64,000 bases of DNA, taken from assembly GCF_014297335.1 (NCBI RefSeq), contig NZ_JACOQH010000008.1, positions 88,820 to 152,819 on the forward strand, in the 5' to 3' direction. This document shows, one piece after another, positions 8,689 to 15,426 of the stretch; within the stretch, counting starts at the first letter, position 1, and every line of letters starts with the position of its first letter. This DNA is from Roseburia_D yibonii (GTDB lineage Bacteria > Bacillota > Clostridia > Lachnospirales > Lachnospiraceae). Both the position numbers and the translations under genes were made by a program. Under the pieces are notes generated by a model. The model worked only from the letters and a program-made list of their open reading frames with translations. It had not been told where the DNA came from and did no database searches.

Positions 8689-8831
8689 CACTTTCGTTAA
8701 AATTTTATCGTTCTATTTTCCTCATATGCCAAAAAATAGATCACAAATATCTTCTTACATCTTTTTATATTCCCGGTGCCATAATTCTGGCTAGTGAACG
8801 TCACTGCTGCATGCCAGTGGTATGGAAAAAA

Positions 8832-8855
8832 GGATCAGCTTTCCCGCCAATCCTC
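8832..8855 (-). terminator. Intrinsic terminator of the marR-MATE operon
   Basis: On the minus strand AGGATTGGC and GCTGATCCT pair over 9 bp (two G-U wobbles) around a GGGAAA loop, followed by a T tract. It begins a few bases after the MATE stop codon. The remaining intergenic sequence up to 8650 holds no gene. Confidence 0.65.
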
Positions 8856-8858
8856 CAT

Positions 8859-10184
8859 TTAGCATATCCATTTCTTTCTGTTCCAGATCACCACAGACAG
8901 AATAACCGCCACATAATCGGTAAGCGCCTGTCCGTAGATCACGCCGTTTAATCCCGCCACTGCATTCAAAAGATAGAGCACCGGGATCAGAAGCAGCCCC
9001 TGTCTTAAAACAGAGAGGATCGTTGCCGGAAGCGCGTTCCCGGTTGACTGCAGGCAGTTCATGTTCACAAACAGGATCCCGATGAATGGGCCGGACAGCA
9101 TGTATGCCACCAACATCTTTACCCCGTAATAGATAATGTCCGCGTCATTGATAAACAGGCGGATGATCGTTTCCCGGAACACAAAGAACAACGCCGTGGC
9201 AAGGATCCCGACGATCAGACAGCATTTCTTGGTGAAGCGGTCAACCGCGATAAAACGTTCCCGGTTCCCCGCGCCGTAATTATAGCCAAGCAGCGGCTGA
9301 ACACCGTTTGCCAGTCCGAGCTGTAAAAACGTGATAAACATATTCGCCTTAAAGACGATCCCGATCGCCGCCACCGGCGCATTGCCGTATGCCACCAGGA
9401 TCTGATTTAAAATGATCGTGGAAACACTCATGAGCACGGAAAAGATCGCTGTCGGAAATCCGGTCACGCATACTCCGGTCAAAATACCGTCTCCGCATTT
9501 GAAATCCTTCGGCGCGATGGAAAGACATCTGCTCTTTTTCATAAAATACCAGAGATAATAAAGACAGGCGAGGATATTTCCGATCGTCGTTGCGATCGCG
9601 GCACCCGCCGCTCCCATACCAAATCCGCTGATGAATACCGGATCGAGCACGATGTTTGCGATCGTTCCGATCATACTGCCGATCATTGCCTCCCTGCTCG
9701 CGCCATCCGCGCGGACAACAAAGCTTGCCGCCGCCGACCAGATGATAAACGGCGCGCCATAAGAAATATGAAGCGTGTAACCCCGCGCAAACGCATAGGT
9801 CTGTGCATCCGCCCCAAACAGCGTCAAAAGCGGGCACATAAACAAAAGCAGCGAAGCGGCAAACACGATCCCGACGAAAAAGGACGCATAAGCCACAAAC
9901 GCCGACGCGTTCTTCGCGCGTTCTTCTTTTTTCTCTCCCATCGCCATGGATGCCACTGCGCTTCCGCCCATGCCAAACATATTGGCGAATGCCATAAAAA
10001 GAATAAAGATCGGGTTGGTCAGGCTGACCGCCGCCACCTGAAGCGGATCATTCGTCTGCCCCACAAAGAACGTATCCGCCATATTATAAACAACCGTCAC
10101 CAGACTGCTGATCACACTCGGGATCGCCATCTTTGCCACCGCTTTTGATACCTTAAGACTGCCCATAAGTTCCTTTTGTTCCAT
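8859..10184 (-). CDS. MATE family multidrug/Na+ efflux transporter
   Basis: A 441-aa membrane protein. I chose the ATG at 10184 because AAGGAAGG lies 6-7 bases upstream; an earlier ATG at 10211 would overlap marR. It has the two six-helix halves of MATE proteins, with signatures AIPSVISSLVTVVYNMADTFFVG near the N-terminus and a QPLLGYNYGAGN segment opening the second half. It should export cationic drugs or metabolites using Na+ or H+. It starts 4 bp after the MarR stop codon and is therefore probably repressed by that regulator. It belongs to the clostridial NorM/DinF-like group. Confidence 0.9.
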   Translation of the reverse strand: MEQKELMGSLKVSKAVAKMAIPSVISSLVTVVYNMADTFFVGQTNDPLQVAAVSLTNPIFILFMAFANMFGMGGSAVASMAMGEKKEERAKNASAFVAYASFFVGIVFAASLLLFMCPLLTLFGADAQTYAFARGYTLHISYGAPFIIWSAAASFVVRADGASREAMIGSMIGTIANIVLDPVFISGFGMGAAGAAIATTIGNILACLYYLWYFMKKSRCLSIAPKDFKCGDGILTGVCVTGFPTAIFSVLMSVSTIILNQILVAYGNAPVAAIGIVFKANMFITFLQLGLANGVQPLLGYNYGAGNRERFIAVDRFTKKCCLIVGILATALFFVFRETIIRLFINDADIIYYGVKMLVAYMLSGPFIGILFVNMNCLQSTGNALPATILSVLRQGLLLIPVLYLLNAVAGLNGVIYGQALTDYVAVILSVVIWNRKKWIC

Positions 10185-10188
10185 AGAT

Positions 10189-10623
10189 CTATCCTTCCTT
10201 TCCCGCTGCATCCAGGTTTTTTAACATTTGCTCCGTGATCCGCAGAAATTCCTTCTGTTCCGACGCACTGATCCCTTTCAGTAAAAGCTGTTCGGATTCC
10301 TCGATCTCCGTGCGCAGTGCCTCCCGGATCGTCTCTGCCTTCTCCGTAAACACGATCTTTTTATAGCGGGCATCCTGCTTTTCCGCTTCGCGCCGGATCA
10401 GCCCTTTTTTCTCCAAATTCTTTAATGCCTCGGTCGCCGTGGACGGCCGCAGCCCGAATTCTTCTTCGATCTCTTTTTGATATACCGAGTGGCTTCCCGA
10501 TTCCACGATAATATAATCCAAAATATTGCCCTGCGCCCCGGTAATCCCAAGGGACTCCTGGATCGCGCGCGAACGCCTGCGCAGCCGGTTTGAGATCCGG
10601 TTTATCATTTTTCCTGTCTGCAT
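10189..10623 (-). CDS. MarR-family transcriptional regulator
   Basis: A 144-aa winged-helix protein. The recognition region reads SVYQKEIEEEFGLRPSTATEALKNLEKKGLIRRE, followed by a basic wing (EKQDARYKKIVFTEKA) with the DxRxK-type motif of MarR proteins. The N-terminal helix (about 1-30) and the C-terminal helices (about 105-140) form the dimer interface. It is the first gene of a two-gene operon with a MATE pump, the usual arrangement of a drug-sensing repressor and its efflux target. A consensus promoter and an imperfect 20-bp palindrome precede it, consistent with autoregulation. Confidence 0.9.
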   Translation of the reverse strand: MQTGKMINRISNRLRRRSRAIQESLGITGAQGNILDYIIVESGSHSVYQKEIEEEFGLRPSTATEALKNLEKKGLIRREAEKQDARYKKIVFTEKAETIREALRTEIEESEQLLLKGISASEQKEFLRITEQMLKNLDAAGKEG

Positions 10624-10636
10624 ATTTTTTCTCCTT

Positions 10637-10685
10637 TAATAGTTCGGTTCCTAAGTATTTTAAGACGGTATTTCTGAAATGTCAA
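10637..10685 (-). promoter_or_regulatory. marR promoter with candidate MarR operator
   Basis: The minus strand shows TTGACA (10680-10685), a 17-bp spacer and TAAAAT (10657-10662). Overlapping and downstream of the -10 box is an imperfect 20-bp palindrome, ATACTTAGGA/ACCGAACTAT, with 7 of 10 arm positions matching, a typical place and size for a MarR site. The promoter is convincing; the operator is inference. Confidence 0.65.
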
Positions 10686-10688
10686 GAA

Positions 10689-10721
10689 AAGACTCTGAAA
10701 CCTTTTTTGTCTCAGAGTCTT
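10689..10721 (-). terminator. Intrinsic terminator downstream of the 220-aa hypothetical gene
   Basis: A perfect 10-bp stem, AAGACTCTGA with TCAGAGTCTT, and a 13-nt loop, followed on the minus strand by TTTTC. It lies about 50 bp after the stop at 10771, and its end abuts the marR -35 box. Confidence 0.6.
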
Positions 10722-10770
10722 CTTCCTGCTGTCTTGCTTTTTCCTGTTTGATTTTTACCATGTGTTCCGG

Positions 10771-11433
10771 TCACGCTTTCTGATCAAACGTCTGCCTTGT
10801 TTCCAGATAATCCGGCAGCACTGCCTGTGCTTCTTTATTTTCCGCTTTTACCGCACGATATTCCCGCCAGTAGACCGCATAAAATTCCTGCGATTTTTCC
10901 TGCTCCTTCGGTGTCAGTCCATACCCCCATCCCACTCCGGTATTACTGAGCACCAGCGTTCCCTGATAAGAGATATCCGCTCCATATCCGCCGGTCGATA
11001 AAATGGGCTGATTTAATACGCCTCCCCCGCCAAGCGGCGTCAGCTTTTCTGCCAGGTTCCCTTTTCCTTTGCTTTCCTGAAGGAAATCAAGCAGCGTCAG
11101 TTCTCCGATCGGCTTATTTCCCTTTTTTTCTTTTCCCTTTTGCATGACGGTTTTCGCCTGCTGATAAAGCAGTTTCCGGTTTGGTGCAACATCCGAAAGA
11201 TACTCCGCCCGAAGTGTAAGTACCTGTCTTGATATGGCATCCGACTCCGCCTTATTTTCCGTCTTCGCCGCTTTCTGTGCCAGATTTTTGATCTCGCTTA
11301 CAAACTGCTCCTTTGTTTTGGAAGATTTCCCGGCTGAAGGAATGTAAGACCAGTTTGGTTCACCCGTCGCTGTCCATGTGACCAGTTTGTCACCCGTCCG
11401 ATTCATTTTATGTTCCATCGAGATGCGATTCAT
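10771..11433 (-). CDS. Hypothetical protein, Lys/Gln-rich, soluble
   Basis: I chose the ATG at 11433 (220 aa), which follows GGAAAGGAAACGG; an upstream ATG at 11514 lies inside the terminator of the preceding operon. No family is recognised. It has no signal peptide or membrane segment. Residues 40-150 are charged and helical. A glycine-rich stretch (LTPLGGGGVLNQPILSTGGYGADISYQ) and VGWGYGLTPKEQEKSQEFY follow, and the C-terminus (YWREYRAVKAENKEAQAVL) is helical. It is monocistronic between the small heat-shock operon and marR. Function unknown. Confidence 0.6.
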   Translation of the reverse strand: MNRISMEHKMNRTGDKLVTWTATGEPNWSYIPSAGKSSKTKEQFVSEIKNLAQKAAKTENKAESDAISRQVLTLRAEYLSDVAPNRKLLYQQAKTVMQKGKEKKGNKPIGELTLLDFLQESKGKGNLAEKLTPLGGGGVLNQPILSTGGYGADISYQGTLVLSNTGVGWGYGLTPKEQEKSQEFYAVYWREYRAVKAENKEAQAVLPDYLETRQTFDQKA

Positions 11434-11498
11434 AATCCGTTTCCTTTCCTGTTTTTTCTCTCTGTATATAGAATATATCGGCTGTTTTTTCACATAAG

Positions 11499-11529
11499 AA
11501 AAGACCTGCGACAAAATCGCAGATCTTTT
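11499..11529 (-). terminator. Intrinsic terminator of the hsp20 operon
   Basis: AAAAGA-CTGCGA pairs with TCGCAG-TCTTTT around a CAAAA loop with one internal mismatch. A T-rich tail follows on the minus strand. It lies 10 bp after the stop of the 39-aa gene. Confidence 0.6.
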
Positions 11530-11538
11530 CGTTTATCC

Positions 11539-11658
11539 TTAATGATGTTTTTTTGCACTGTGTGCTTCTCTTGCTTCCGCAACAGCCTCATGATCCGCTA
11601 TGTTGATCTTTGAAACTGCCTTTTTCTTTTTCAACGGATGTTTTGGATTTTTATCCAT
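11539..11658 (-). CDS. 39-aa basic small protein in the hsp20 operon
   Basis: The minus strand encodes a 39-residue peptide opening MDKNPKHPLKKKKAVSK and ending REAHSAKKHH, with an AGAGGCG ribosome site before the ATG. It is strongly basic at the N-terminus and His/Lys-rich at the C-terminus, with an acidic/Ala middle (NIADHEAVAEAREA). It lies 30 bp after hsp20 and before the shared terminator, so it should be made on heat shock. I do not know the family. Basic mini-proteins like this often bind nucleic acid or ribosomes; that is speculation. Confidence 0.55.
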   Translation of the reverse strand: MDKNPKHPLKKKKAVSKINIADHEAVAEAREAHSAKKHH

Positions 11659-11688
11659 GTGAATCGCCTCTTTTCAAATCTGTGCAGT

Positions 11689-12126
11689 TTAACCTTCTAT
11701 TGCTATATAGCGTTTCTCCGGGACGGCCTTCTTGTCTTCTTTCGGAACATCCAGTGTCAAAATACCGTTTTCGTATTTCGCGTGGATATCCTGCTCGGTA
11801 AGGCTTTCGCCTACATAAAAGCTGCGGCTCATGCTGCCCGCGTAACGTTCACGTCTGATGTATCTGTTTTCTTTATCTTTCTCATCCTTGTCGAGTCCCT
11901 TCTCGGCACTGATGGTCAGATATCCGTCATTCAGTTCCAGCTTGATCTCGTCTTTCTTAAAGCCCGGGAGATCAATCGCTACTTCGTAACCCTGATCCGT
12001 TTCCTTCACATCAGTCTTCATCATATTTTTCGCATGTTTCCCGTACAATGTCTTATCAATATCCGGGAACGAAAAATCCATCCAGTCATCAAATAAGTTC
12101 TCTCCAAAAATACTAGGCATCAACAT
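11689..12126 (-). CDS. Small heat-shock protein, Hsp20/alpha-crystallin family
   Basis: A 145-aa chaperone of normal family length. The alpha-crystallin domain spans about 37-135: VKETDQGYEVAIDLPGFKKDEIKLELNDGYLTISA, then RYAGSMSRSFYVG and the signature ENGILTLDVPK. The short N-terminal arm begins PSIFGENLFDDWMDF, the usual oligomerisation segment of clostridial Hsp18. The end carries an I-x-I-like IAIEG tail. It holds unfolding proteins in the cytosol in an ATP-independent way. AGGAGG precedes the ATG. Transcription starts from a promoter whose -35 box lies inside a CIRCE element, so HrcA repression is expected. Confidence 0.93.
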   Translation of the reverse strand: MLMPSIFGENLFDDWMDFSFPDIDKTLYGKHAKNMMKTDVKETDQGYEVAIDLPGFKKDEIKLELNDGYLTISAEKGLDKDEKDKENRYIRRERYAGSMSRSFYVGESLTEQDIHAKYENGILTLDVPKEDKKAVPEKRYIAIEG

Positions 12127-12267
12127 AAGTCATTCCTCCTTTTATCGACAATCATGTGTGCCATGAATGTAAAACCATATGAAAACTGTAAACCCCATCC
12201 GCGCTCCTGCACGTCCGGTGAAACTCCGGAAGTCTTTCTTTCGATCCCCTTCCTTTGTTCTAGTTAC

Positions 12268-12310
12268 GTTATAGCACTGTTTATTAGCACTGTCAAGACG
12301 TGAGTGCTAA
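12268..12310 (-). promoter_or_regulatory. CIRCE (HrcA operator) and promoter of the hsp20 operon
   Basis: TTAGCACTG-N9-GAGTGCTAA at 12284-12310 matches CIRCE in 17 of 18 arm positions with the correct 9-bp spacing. On the minus strand TTGACA (12291-12296) lies within it, followed 17 bp later by TATAAC (12268-12273), so HrcA binding would block the -35 box. The start codon lies about 140 bp downstream. The leader between contains no obvious hairpin. Confidence 0.9.
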
Positions 12311-12341
12311 TTTTTTGTGAATTTTGTGTGAACGCTGTATT

Positions 12342-13148
12342 TTACCATTTTTCCATCCTTCCATCCGCCAGGATCCTCACACAGGTTCCCTCATTGATCT
12401 CCTTCTGATAGAGCATCGCGTCCGGTTCCATCCGCTCGATCTTTTCTCCGTCCTCCGATTCTAAATATACTTTTGCCATCGGTTCTGCCCCGTCCGGTCT
12501 CCCCTCGCATCCGAAATCCGGCTCATCTATTCTCACCACACGGTATACCGGCACATTCTCACACGACTCATCCTGCCACATCATCTGATGCAGTGACCGG
12601 TAGAATTTCTTGAAATAGATGCTCACATCCACATCCGGGCGGTTCTTTAAAATCCACTCAAACGAGGTCATTACAAAAGACGCGTACAACGACGAATAAT
12701 AGTCCGTCTCAAGTTCGGTTCCCGGTCTTTGTTCTATATAATAAGCAAAAAACGCGTTCTTTAAACAGTGACGCATATCATCATACAGATGGATCTCCTC
12801 CTCATGAATGGAAAAAAGCGCAAGCAGCGCATCCCCTTCCTCATAGAAATCCCGGTAAAACAACTGAATGCTCTGTGAAAGATGTTCCAACGCCGCTTCA
12901 TCCGGCAGTGCGTCCCCGAAACGTTCCCGCAGACATTTTTCAAATTTCTGAAAAAAACGTCCGCACAAAAGTTCCGCCAGTTCGTATTTGTCCCGGTAAT
13001 GGCGGTAAAAAGTTGTCCGGTTGATCCCTGCCGCATCCAGAATGTCCTGCACTGTGATCTTTGGAAAACTTTTTTCCTGCAAAAGCTGTATAAATTTTCC
13101 CTCTATCTTTTCCCGCGTCTTTTTCGTCCGCAGCCCGTTTTTATTCAT
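12342..13148 (-). CDS. TetR-family transcriptional regulator with a C-terminal extension
   Basis: I chose the ATG at 13148 (268 aa), downstream of GGAGATCGGAAGG; an ATG at 13199 would run through the operator palindrome. The helix-turn-helix is clear: FPKITVQDILDAAGINRTTFYRHYRDKYELAELL (about 30-63). A clostridial TetR_C-like ligand domain follows to about 195. The last 70 residues (from VPVYRVVRIDEPDF) form an extra beta-rich acidic tail not usual for TetR proteins of about 190 aa. It diverges from a truncated HXXEE-like gene over a 23-bp inverted repeat, its likely operator. The natural target may have been that gene. Confidence 0.85.
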   Translation of the reverse strand: MNKNGLRTKKTREKIEGKFIQLLQEKSFPKITVQDILDAAGINRTTFYRHYRDKYELAELLCGRFFQKFEKCLRERFGDALPDEAALEHLSQSIQLFYRDFYEEGDALLALFSIHEEEIHLYDDMRHCLKNAFFAYYIEQRPGTELETDYYSSLYASFVMTSFEWILKNRPDVDVSIYFKKFYRSLHQMMWQDESCENVPVYRVVRIDEPDFGCEGRPDGAEPMAKVYLESEDGEKIERMEPDAMLYQKEINEGTCVRILADGRMEKW

Positions 13149-13186
13149 AACCTTCCGATCTCCTTTTTGATCTGTGGCCACTTTTG

Positions 13187-13209
13187 CAACAAAAAACAAA
13201 TTTTTGTTG
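13187..13209. promoter_or_regulatory. Inverted repeat, candidate TetR operator
   Basis: CAACAAAAA (13187-13195) and TTTTTGTTG (13201-13209) form perfect 9-bp arms around 5 bp in the divergent region between the TetR gene and the HXXEE-like remnant. Size and position suit a TetR-dimer site. Binding is inferred. Confidence 0.55.
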
Positions 13210-13276
13210 ATTGAAGCAGGCTCTCATCTTTTTTATGATACATACGAAAAGAAAAAAAGAAAAGAGGGAATTTATT

Positions 13277-13429
13277 ATGACAATGAAAGAACTTGCGTGG
13301 CTGATGCCGTTACTCTTTATCCTGCATGATATGGAAGCGATCGTACTTGGCATGGCGAACTTAAAACTGCTGCACCGGCATGCACACAGCTTTTCTGATC
13401 TCATCGATCACGTTTTTGCACATAAATAA
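13277..13429 (+). pseudogene. N-terminal remnant of an HXXEE-type membrane protein, ended by the 131-bp repeat
   Basis: ATG at 13277 follows AAAGAGGG. The 50 residues include a hydrophobic start and the motif LLFILHDMEAIVLG, like the HxxE(E) signature of the HXXEE family, whose members are usually 150-180 aa. The stop codon (TAA, 13427-13429) lies inside the left end of repeat copy 1, so the repeat appears to cut the gene. It could still be expressed as a 50-aa membrane peptide. It diverges from the TetR regulator. Confidence 0.45.
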
Positions 13430-13554
13430 AGTGTGCGCTTACCGCACACTTTCGCGTGCGAGCGGTATGTTCAACATAAACTTCATCTCCGCGAGCTGCG
13501 CATCCCCGCGGAGCGTTTTTAAATCATAGGACGGAATTTCCTATGATTTAAAAA
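13424..13554. repeat. 131-bp dispersed structured repeat, copy 1
   Basis: This is one of three near-identical 131-bp copies (others at 42849-42979 and 46441-46571). Predicted hairpins are AAAGTGTGCG/CGCACACTTT (element positions 5-14/20-29), CTCCGCG/CGCGGAG (64-70/84-90) and a long A/T-flanked stem (93-110/114-131). Differences from copy 2 are T instead of C at 13457 and C instead of A at 13532. The right end abuts the T-tract side of a minus-strand terminator at 13557-13583. Confidence 0.92.
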
Positions 13555-13556
13555 TA

Positions 13557-13583
13557 AGGGGCTGCCGTAAACGGCAGTCCCCT
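13557..13583 (-). terminator. Intrinsic terminator of the GSSH-repeat lipoprotein gene
   Basis: AGGGGCTGCCG pairs with CGGCAGTCCCCT (one bulge) around TAAA. On the minus strand it is followed by TTATTTTT, which is shared with the right end of repeat copy 1. Confidence 0.75.
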
Positions 13584-13599
13584 CACAGATCCGTGCATC

Positions 13600-14547
13600 T
13601 TATTCATAAGTGCTCATCGAGATCGCGGTCACGCCCATGTCATCAAAAACCGTGATCTTTAAATAATAGGTATAATCTACATTGTAGTTGTAAGTCACAT
13701 AACCATATTCATCCGCTTCATAAATGTCATCACACGGCCCGAATGCTGCCTCGACCTCCTCACGGGTACTGCCGATGCCAATACCGTCCGCGATCTCCAT
13801 ATACGGATAATCATCCACCTGTGTAAAACCACTGCAGGTGTCTAACTGAATACTCCAGATATCGCAGTCCAAAATATCTTTTGCCGTGTCACTGGTATTG
13901 ATAAATCCTACCCACACCATGAGATCCTCGTCATACGCCGGATTGGTGAGTTCGATCGTATCATAGGTCTTATCACCCGGATTTAAAACATATCCGTCCG
14001 AATAACCATATTCCGCAAGGTCAAAGCTCCATCCGTTTTCTTCCAGTTCCTGATAAGATGCCGGAAGCGCGTAGTAAGCTCCGTCAAGCATAAACTCCAT
14101 ATCGCTCCAGTCATCGGAGAGCAGTCCGGCACTGCCGCTGCTTTGTACCGCATCTATCGTATGATCGTCGGTATCCGCGCCAAGATCGACCGTATCGTGC
14201 GTTCCATAAGAAGAACCATGGGAAGATCCGTGTGAGGAACCATGGGAAGATCCATGGGAAGATCCGTAGGATGCGACATATTCGCTGTCATCTTCCTCAG
14301 TCGCCAGTTCCATGTCGATCTGCTCGGTATCTTCCTCCTTTTTATCCTTATCTTTATCCTTATCTTTTGAATTTGAATGCCAGTCTTCACTGTCGTCCTC
14401 GTCCCACTCCTTATCGATCCAGGACTCCTCTTTTTCTTTCTCCGCGGAAACTGTCTGACCGGCTCCCGCGCTCTTTCCACAACCCATGCTTCCCACTGCT
14501 GCCAGTGTCATCATCATTACCATAATCGCAATTTTCTTATTTTTCAT
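13600..14547 (-). CDS. Secreted lipoprotein with a Gly-Ser-Ser-His tandem repeat
   Basis: 315 aa. A signal sequence (about 1-22) ends in a lipobox-like VGSMGC, with Cys23 as the lipidated residue. A low-complexity linker follows: an acidic stretch, a KDKDKDKDKK run (61-70), and five GSSH/GSSY units at 95-114. The folded part (about 145-315) contains a NTEAT-like MxFxLDGxxYxLP start and the GIGIGSTREEVEAAFGPCDDIY segment seen in Lachnospiraceae lipoproteins with SmpA/BLG-like domains. The His-rich linker could bind metal (inference). It is monocistronic, with its own terminator, which abuts repeat copy 1. No enzyme motif is visible. Confidence 0.75.
   Translation of the reverse strand: MKNKKIAIMVMMMTLAAVGSMGCGKSAGAGQTVSAEKEKEESWIDKEWDEDDSEDWHSNSKDKDKDKDKKEEDTEQIDMELATEEDDSEYVASYGSSHGSSHGSSHGSSHGSSYGTHDTVDLGADTDDHTIDAVQSSGSAGLLSDDWSDMEFMLDGAYYALPASYQELEENGWSFDLAEYGYSDGYVLNPGDKTYDTIELTNPAYDEDLMVWVGFINTSDTAKDILDCDIWSIQLDTCSGFTQVDDYPYMEIADGIGIGSTREEVEAAFGPCDDIYEADEYGYVTYNYNVDYTYYLKITVFDDMGVTAISMSTYE
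14206..14265 (-). repeat. In-frame 12-bp tandem repeat, five units
   Basis: Five imperfect 12-bp units encode (GSSH)4-GSSY inside the lipoprotein. Variation is mainly at third codon positions (CCATGG versus CCGTGT), so the peptide repeat seems constrained rather than a fresh slippage product. Confidence 0.8.
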
Positions 14548-14650
14548 TTCTTTTTTCTCCCTTAAAATTTTTCACGCGTGTTGCTGTCTTTTCACATATA
14601 ATACCCGTGATTTTCCATTAAGGTTTCAGAAACAGAAAAATTTTTCTTTT

Positions 14651-15319
14651 TTACAGCTCCGGTGTCTTCAAAATGCAAAAATGATTCCGCTCGACGCGAA
14701 TGAGCCCCTCCTTCTGCATCTTTCCAAGTTCCTTGGACAGCGCCGACCGATCCACACTCAGATAATCGGCTAACTGCTGTCTGTTATAGGAAATATCAAA
14801 TTCACTGCCCGCATGCTGCATGGATTCATACGAAAGATAGGATAGCAGCCGCCCCCGGATGGATTTTGACGAGGTATTAAAAATCCTTCTCGACAGACGC
14901 AGATTTTTCCGTGCGGAAACGGAGAGCAGATTCTTAAGCAGCTTCTGATGATAGCTACAGGCGTTCGGACAGATCTGAAGCATTTTCGTGACATCCAAAA
15001 ACAGGATCCCCGCCGGCTCCTGCGCGGTCACATTGACCATCAGCCGTTCCCCCGGCACACAGGCGTAGGATTCCGCAAAGATCCTCCCCTCGCCGACCTT
15101 GTCCAAGACACTGCAGTTTCCCCACGCATCCACATTTTCGATCAGGACACTGCCCGAGAGCACCAGCCCGATCTCGGTCGTAACATCCCCTGCACAGTAG
15201 ATGGTCTCTCCTTTTTTATAGTTCCGCTCGACCGCCTTTAAGCAGGTGAGCATCTGCTTTATCTCCTCTTCTGTCGTCCCCGCGAACAGCGGTGTCCGCG
15301 CGAGTTTAAAATAATTCAT
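14651..15319 (-). CDS. Crp/Fnr-family regulator, probably HcpR-like
   Basis: 222 aa. It has an N-terminal cyclic-nucleotide-binding fold (about 10-120; YKKGETIYCAGDVTTEIGLVLSGSVLIE). The C-terminal Crp helix-turn-helix reads YNRQQLADYLSVDRSALSKELGKMQKEGLIRV (about 178-209). No N-terminal Cys cluster like that of FNR is visible. It diverges from hcp with a 16-bp palindrome between the two starts. HcpR regulators of this family control hcp in response to nitric oxide or nitrite in clostridia, so that role is likely. The ligand cannot be read from the sequence. Confidence 0.85.
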   Translation of the reverse strand: MNYFKLARTPLFAGTTEEEIKQMLTCLKAVERNYKKGETIYCAGDVTTEIGLVLSGSVLIENVDAWGNCSVLDKVGEGRIFAESYACVPGERLMVNVTAQEPAGILFLDVTKMLQICPNACSYHQKLLKNLLSVSARKNLRLSRRIFNTSSKSIRGRLLSYLSYESMQHAGSEFDISYNRQQLADYLSVDRSALSKELGKMQKEGLIRVERNHFCILKTPEL

Positions 15320-15334
15320 AAATTTTTCTCCTTT

Positions 15335-15350
15335 TGTTGTTTTAACAACA
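15335..15350. promoter_or_regulatory. Palindrome between the crp-type gene and hcp, candidate operator
   Basis: TGTTGTTTTAACAACA is symmetric in 7 of 8 arm positions. It lies 16 bp before the regulator start and about 77 bp before the hcp ATG, placing it in both promoters. It suits a Crp-family dimer. Confidence 0.5.
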
Positions 15351-15426
15351 TATTTATTGTTTGGATCATATTATACTGCGTTTGAAAAGTCAAGAACACA
15401 TCAAATCAATCAGGAGGATTTTCATT

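Noticed and set aside
8791..8830. Inverted repeat CACTGCTGCATGCCAGTG as a terminator
   Set aside because: It lacks a T tract in either direction; the hairpin at 8832-8855 with T6 is the better terminator.
14206..14265. Short tandem units resembling a small CRISPR-like array
   Set aside because: The units are contiguous, in frame and encode GSSH; there are no spacers or cas genes.
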